Positions 5,796-7,679 of a DNA stretch of 7,679 nucleotides are shown one piece after another. This DNA is from Acidobacteriota bacterium. Lineage in GTDB: Bacteria > Acidobacteriota > Terriglobia > Terriglobales > Acidobacteriaceae. The stretch lies in NCBI GenBank assembly GCA_021819255.1, contig JAKART010000098.1:1-7679 (forward strand), written 5' to 3'. The notes beneath the pieces are model-generated. The model ran no database searches and was not told where the DNA came from. It worked only from the letters and a program-made list of their open reading frames with translations. Every line of letters begins with the position of its first letter. Position 1 is the stretch's first letter. A program made the translations under genes and the position numbers.

Positions 5796-7211
5796 TTAAG
5801 TCAAGCTCAGCGAGCGGTACGCATCCGTCCACTCCAAGCGGGTTGTGGTCCCCAGGAAAAACCGGAGGAACGTGTCATAGACAAGGCGGCGCATCATCTT
5901 GCCGCGCGAGGACGTGATGTTCTTAATTAGCTCCTGGTATTCTTCGAGGCCGAACGGATCTTCGCTCGGCTGCTTGAGCAGCAGGATGAGCTTTTCTAGG
6001 GCGCCTTCGAGCATCTTCATGTTGTTGCGGTTACGCACATATCCGCAAGCGGCAGCGAAGCCTGTGAGAAAGGTGCCACCGCCGGAGAAGTAGAACTTCT
6101 TGCCCGGCTCATCGTCATACACGAGGAGCATCAATGGATGGACATCCTGGGCGACGCGCTTAAGCATGTAGACAACGTCGGTGATGTCACCCACGTCCAC
6201 GCCAGTTGCGGTGTAGCCACTATCTTTTTCCAAAAGGTCTTCGGCGATTTCCTTCTGTGATGCCTGAGCATTGTTCGTGATGAATGCTTCCGCTGCGACA
6301 GCGATGTCTGATGCCGCGAACTGATCCCTAGGCTTCTGCGTCCTGCCTGTACCTTCGATGTCCTGTGTGTCCCGGAAGATCTTGATGCCGGCGGCGGCTT
6401 CGATTTCATCGATTAGCGGCCGGCGCATGATTTCAAGCTGTACCTTCAGGCTCATGCTGCGCTGCGCGGTGTTGAAGGTCACCATGTAGTGCAGCAGGCC
6501 TTCGAGGTCGATGTTGTAGTAAATCTCATACCGGATCGTCCGACCCAGCAGGGTCCGCGTTGCAGTTTGGGGATCGCCCAGCTTTTCGATAAATTGCCGG
6601 AAGTAATCCCACGCCTCTACCGTGATACAGCGGTCGGTCACCAGCTTGTCACGGTGCAGGGCAAGCAGAACCGTCGTTGAGAAGCACCAGGAGCGCTGCA
6701 AACCGTCAATGATGCTATAGAGGATGCCCGGCTCATCAAGCGACTTGATGCGACCGCTGGAATCGCCGAGGGCCGCAATCTTCACTTCGGGCATCTGTGC
6801 GCCCACGATGAAATCCCGCATCAGCCTGCGATAGATAGGGTCAGCGATGTGGTCAAAAGGCGGGCGCTGTGAGAGATTATCCTTGATAGATGTCCGCTGA
6901 AGGTAGACCGCCAGGGTCTCTTCGACATGGCCGATGCGGGCTTCGGTCTTCTGATCGATCACTTCCGGCGCGACGGGCTTGATAGGCACGAGGGGGGTGA
7001 GCAGGTCAGCAAAGCCGGCGTGGGTAAGTTCCTCCGACAGGCCCACGATGCGGTTCTTCAATGCTTCCTGACGCTCCACCTTTTTGGGAGCGAGGGCCGC
7101 TTTGGGGCGTCTTCCGCGTGGCATCCGTTTTTTCTCCTTGAAACCTTGAGGCTGATTCGGGTCCGGCGGAGCTTCGCTCTCTTCCAGTCCGGGTAATAGC
7201 GGTGATTCCAT
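5796..7211 (-). CDS. ParB/DGQHR-superfamily-like protein, first gene of the defence operon
   Basis: 471 residues from ATG 7211, chosen because GGAGG (7217-7221) lies five bases upstream; an earlier ATG at 7238 would place this site inside the gene. The N-terminal ~55 residues are Pro/Lys/Arg-rich and probably disordered and DNA-binding. From about 113 comes LSQRPPFDHIADPIYRRLM, then IIDGLQRSWCF (167-177), then VTFNTAQRSMSLKVQLEIM (244-262). The order QRP, then IDGxQR, then a FNTxQxxMSLxxQL segment is that of the ParB/DUF262/DGQHR group, which includes DndB and GmrSD-type N-domains that bind nucleotides or regulate DNA modification. The C-terminal ~200 residues are helical and unrecognised, without a visible nuclease motif. 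No modification or restriction genes lie beside it. Specific function is unknown; a role in sensing DNA or controlling the synthase is speculation. Confidence 0.6.
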   Translation of the reverse strand: MESPLLPGLEESEAPPDPNQPQGFKEKKRMPRGRRPKAALAPKKVERQEALKNRIVGLSEELTHAGFADLLTPLVPIKPVAPEVIDQKTEARIGHVEETLAVYLQRTSIKDNLSQRPPFDHIADPIYRRLMRDFIVGAQMPEVKIAALGDSSGRIKSLDEPGILYSIIDGLQRSWCFSTTVLLALHRDKLVTDRCITVEAWDYFRQFIEKLGDPQTATRTLLGRTIRYEIYYNIDLEGLLHYMVTFNTAQRSMSLKVQLEIMRRPLIDEIEAAAGIKIFRDTQDIEGTGRTQKPRDQFAASDIAVAAEAFITNNAQASQKEIAEDLLEKDSGYTATGVDVGDITDVVYMLKRVAQDVHPLMLLVYDDEPGKKFYFSGGGTFLTGFAAACGYVRNRNNMKMLEGALEKLILLLKQPSEDPFGLEEYQELIKNITSSRGKMMRRLVYDTFLRFFLGTTTRLEWTDAYRSLSLT

Positions 7212-7255
7212 TAAGGCCTCCCTGTGCTTGTGCGCCAAATCTCAGGCTGCACACA

Positions 7256-7284
7256 CTATTACATAATTGGCTCATATTTGTCGA
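7256..7284 (-). promoter_or_regulatory. Candidate sigma-70 promoter of the defence operon
   Basis: On the minus strand TCGACA (7279-7284) is followed after exactly 17 bases by TAATAG (7256-7261). This lies about 45 bases before the ATG at 7211, leaving room for a leader of roughly 40 bases. Both boxes are imperfect. No other promoter-like pair is needed inside the operon, where all gaps are 34 bases or less. Confidence 0.35.
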
Positions 7285-7287
7285 GCC
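7269..7287. promoter_or_regulatory. Inverted repeat overlapping the promoter; operator or weak terminator
   Basis: GGCTC (7269-7273) and GAGCC (7283-7287) are inverted with nine bases between them and cover the candidate -35 box, a usual place for a repressor site. On the plus strand the same repeat is followed by six T residues (7288-7293), so it could also act as a weak intrinsic terminator guarding the operon from the other side. The stem is only five base pairs. Confidence 0.3.
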
Positions 7288-7293
7288 TTTTTT

Positions 7294-7591
7294 ATAGAAT
7301 AGCCAAATAATGTTCGAGTGCGCGGGGAGGAAGCCATTTAAGCAAAGATTGTAAGTAATAGATTCATATTGAGTTATATAAATCTTCTACTGGAAAAACA
7401 GGAAAAGGGTCACGGTGTGTAGAGCAGTTTCGGGGTGAGGTAATGGTCGCATTCCCAAAGGTCGTGAACCGCCGCAGAGGTCAAAAATGAGGGAACAAAT
7501 CAGGGAACACAAGAAGGCCCGCCCTGTATGCTACTGATTCTAAAGAGAGGCTAGGGGTCATCTACGCCGCTCTAGTTCTTTTAGAACCTGT
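7294..7591. other. Non-coding stretch between operon and IS5 remnant
   Basis: No convincing gene. The first ~100 bases are AT-rich. A 12-bp tandem, AGGGAACAAATC then AGGGAACACAAG, lies at 7490-7513. GTTCT and AGAAC (7575-7587) form a small inverted repeat just outside or at the edge of the IS5-type element, whose end probably includes AGAACCTGTTTACGATC (7583-7599). No tRNA or integrase sequence was recognised. Confidence 0.4.
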
Positions 7592-7679
7592 TTACGATCT
7601 CTTGAGCAGCAGCTTGAGGAAGGCCAGGTGGACCATTTGCAGGCTGGTGTTCAGCTTACGTTCGCAGTTTTTCCATAGC
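7592..7679 (-). pseudogene. IS5-family transposase, C-terminal end (partial at window edge)
   Basis: The last 28 codons before the TAA at 7592-7594 read LWKNCERKLNTSLQ, then a hydrophobic VHLAFLKLLLKRS. This is the usual closing block of IS5-group DDE transposases (WKNCERKLNTSLQ followed by AFxxLLLRR). The rest lies beyond the window, so whether the element is whole cannot be judged. It runs in the same direction as the defence operon and marks its right-hand IS border. Confidence 0.7.

Noticed and set aside
7418..7492. Short minus-strand peptide ending in DHYLTPKLLYTP as an integrase remnant
   Set aside because: About 25 codons without a start or a recognised family motif.
7490..7513. 12-bp tandem AGGGAACA repeat as an attachment site or CRISPR-like repeat
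   Set aside because: Only two units, no spacers, no integrase and no matching copy on the other side of the operon.

Overview
The window holds a defence operon boxed in by the remains of several insertion sequences. The host is a bacterium, probably Gram-negative. Shine-Dalgarno sites are strong (GGAGG), and the IS families (IS66, ISKra4, IS1634, IS5) are common in Acidobacteria and Proteobacteria. Nothing in the window fixes the taxon.

Left part (1-3547, mostly + strand) is an IS graveyard. Bases 1-110 hold the tail of an IS66-type tnpB on the minus strand. It is cut at base 111 by a complete-looking ISKra4-family element (111-1943) with 24-bp imperfect terminal inverted repeats. That element carries a 33-bp near-perfect palindrome before its first gene and two overlapping transposase frames joined at an A7 run. 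Next come short direct and inverted repeats that look like the end of another, IS21-like, element. About 800 bases of non-coding or decayed sequence follow, and then the C-terminal third of an IS1634-family transposase.

Centre (3545-7211, minus strand, transcribed from high to low coordinates) is a tight operon, read in this order. (1) A 471-aa protein with a ParB/DGQHR-like IDGLQR motif. (2) A 93-aa GhoS/DUF2622-like protein. (3) A 65-aa DUF2188-like protein. (4) A 314-aa CD-NTase, the cyclic oligonucleotide synthase of CBASS. (5) A 218-aa Cap15-like effector with two membrane segments and a beta-rich domain. (6) The first ~20 codons of a gene with a SIR2/Rossmann-type GAGFS motif, cut off by the IS1634 remnant. 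All intergenic gaps are 2-34 bases. Synthase plus Cap15 is a recognisable type I CBASS abortive-infection module: phage infection triggers the synthase, its cyclic nucleotide binds Cap15, and Cap15 disrupts the inner membrane. The three upstream genes and the lost SIR2-like gene are not part of the standard module and are the most interesting content here.

Right part (7212-7679) holds a candidate promoter with an overlapping inverted repeat, about 300 bases of AT-rich sequence without a convincing gene, and the C-terminal 28 codons of an IS5-family transposase running off the window.
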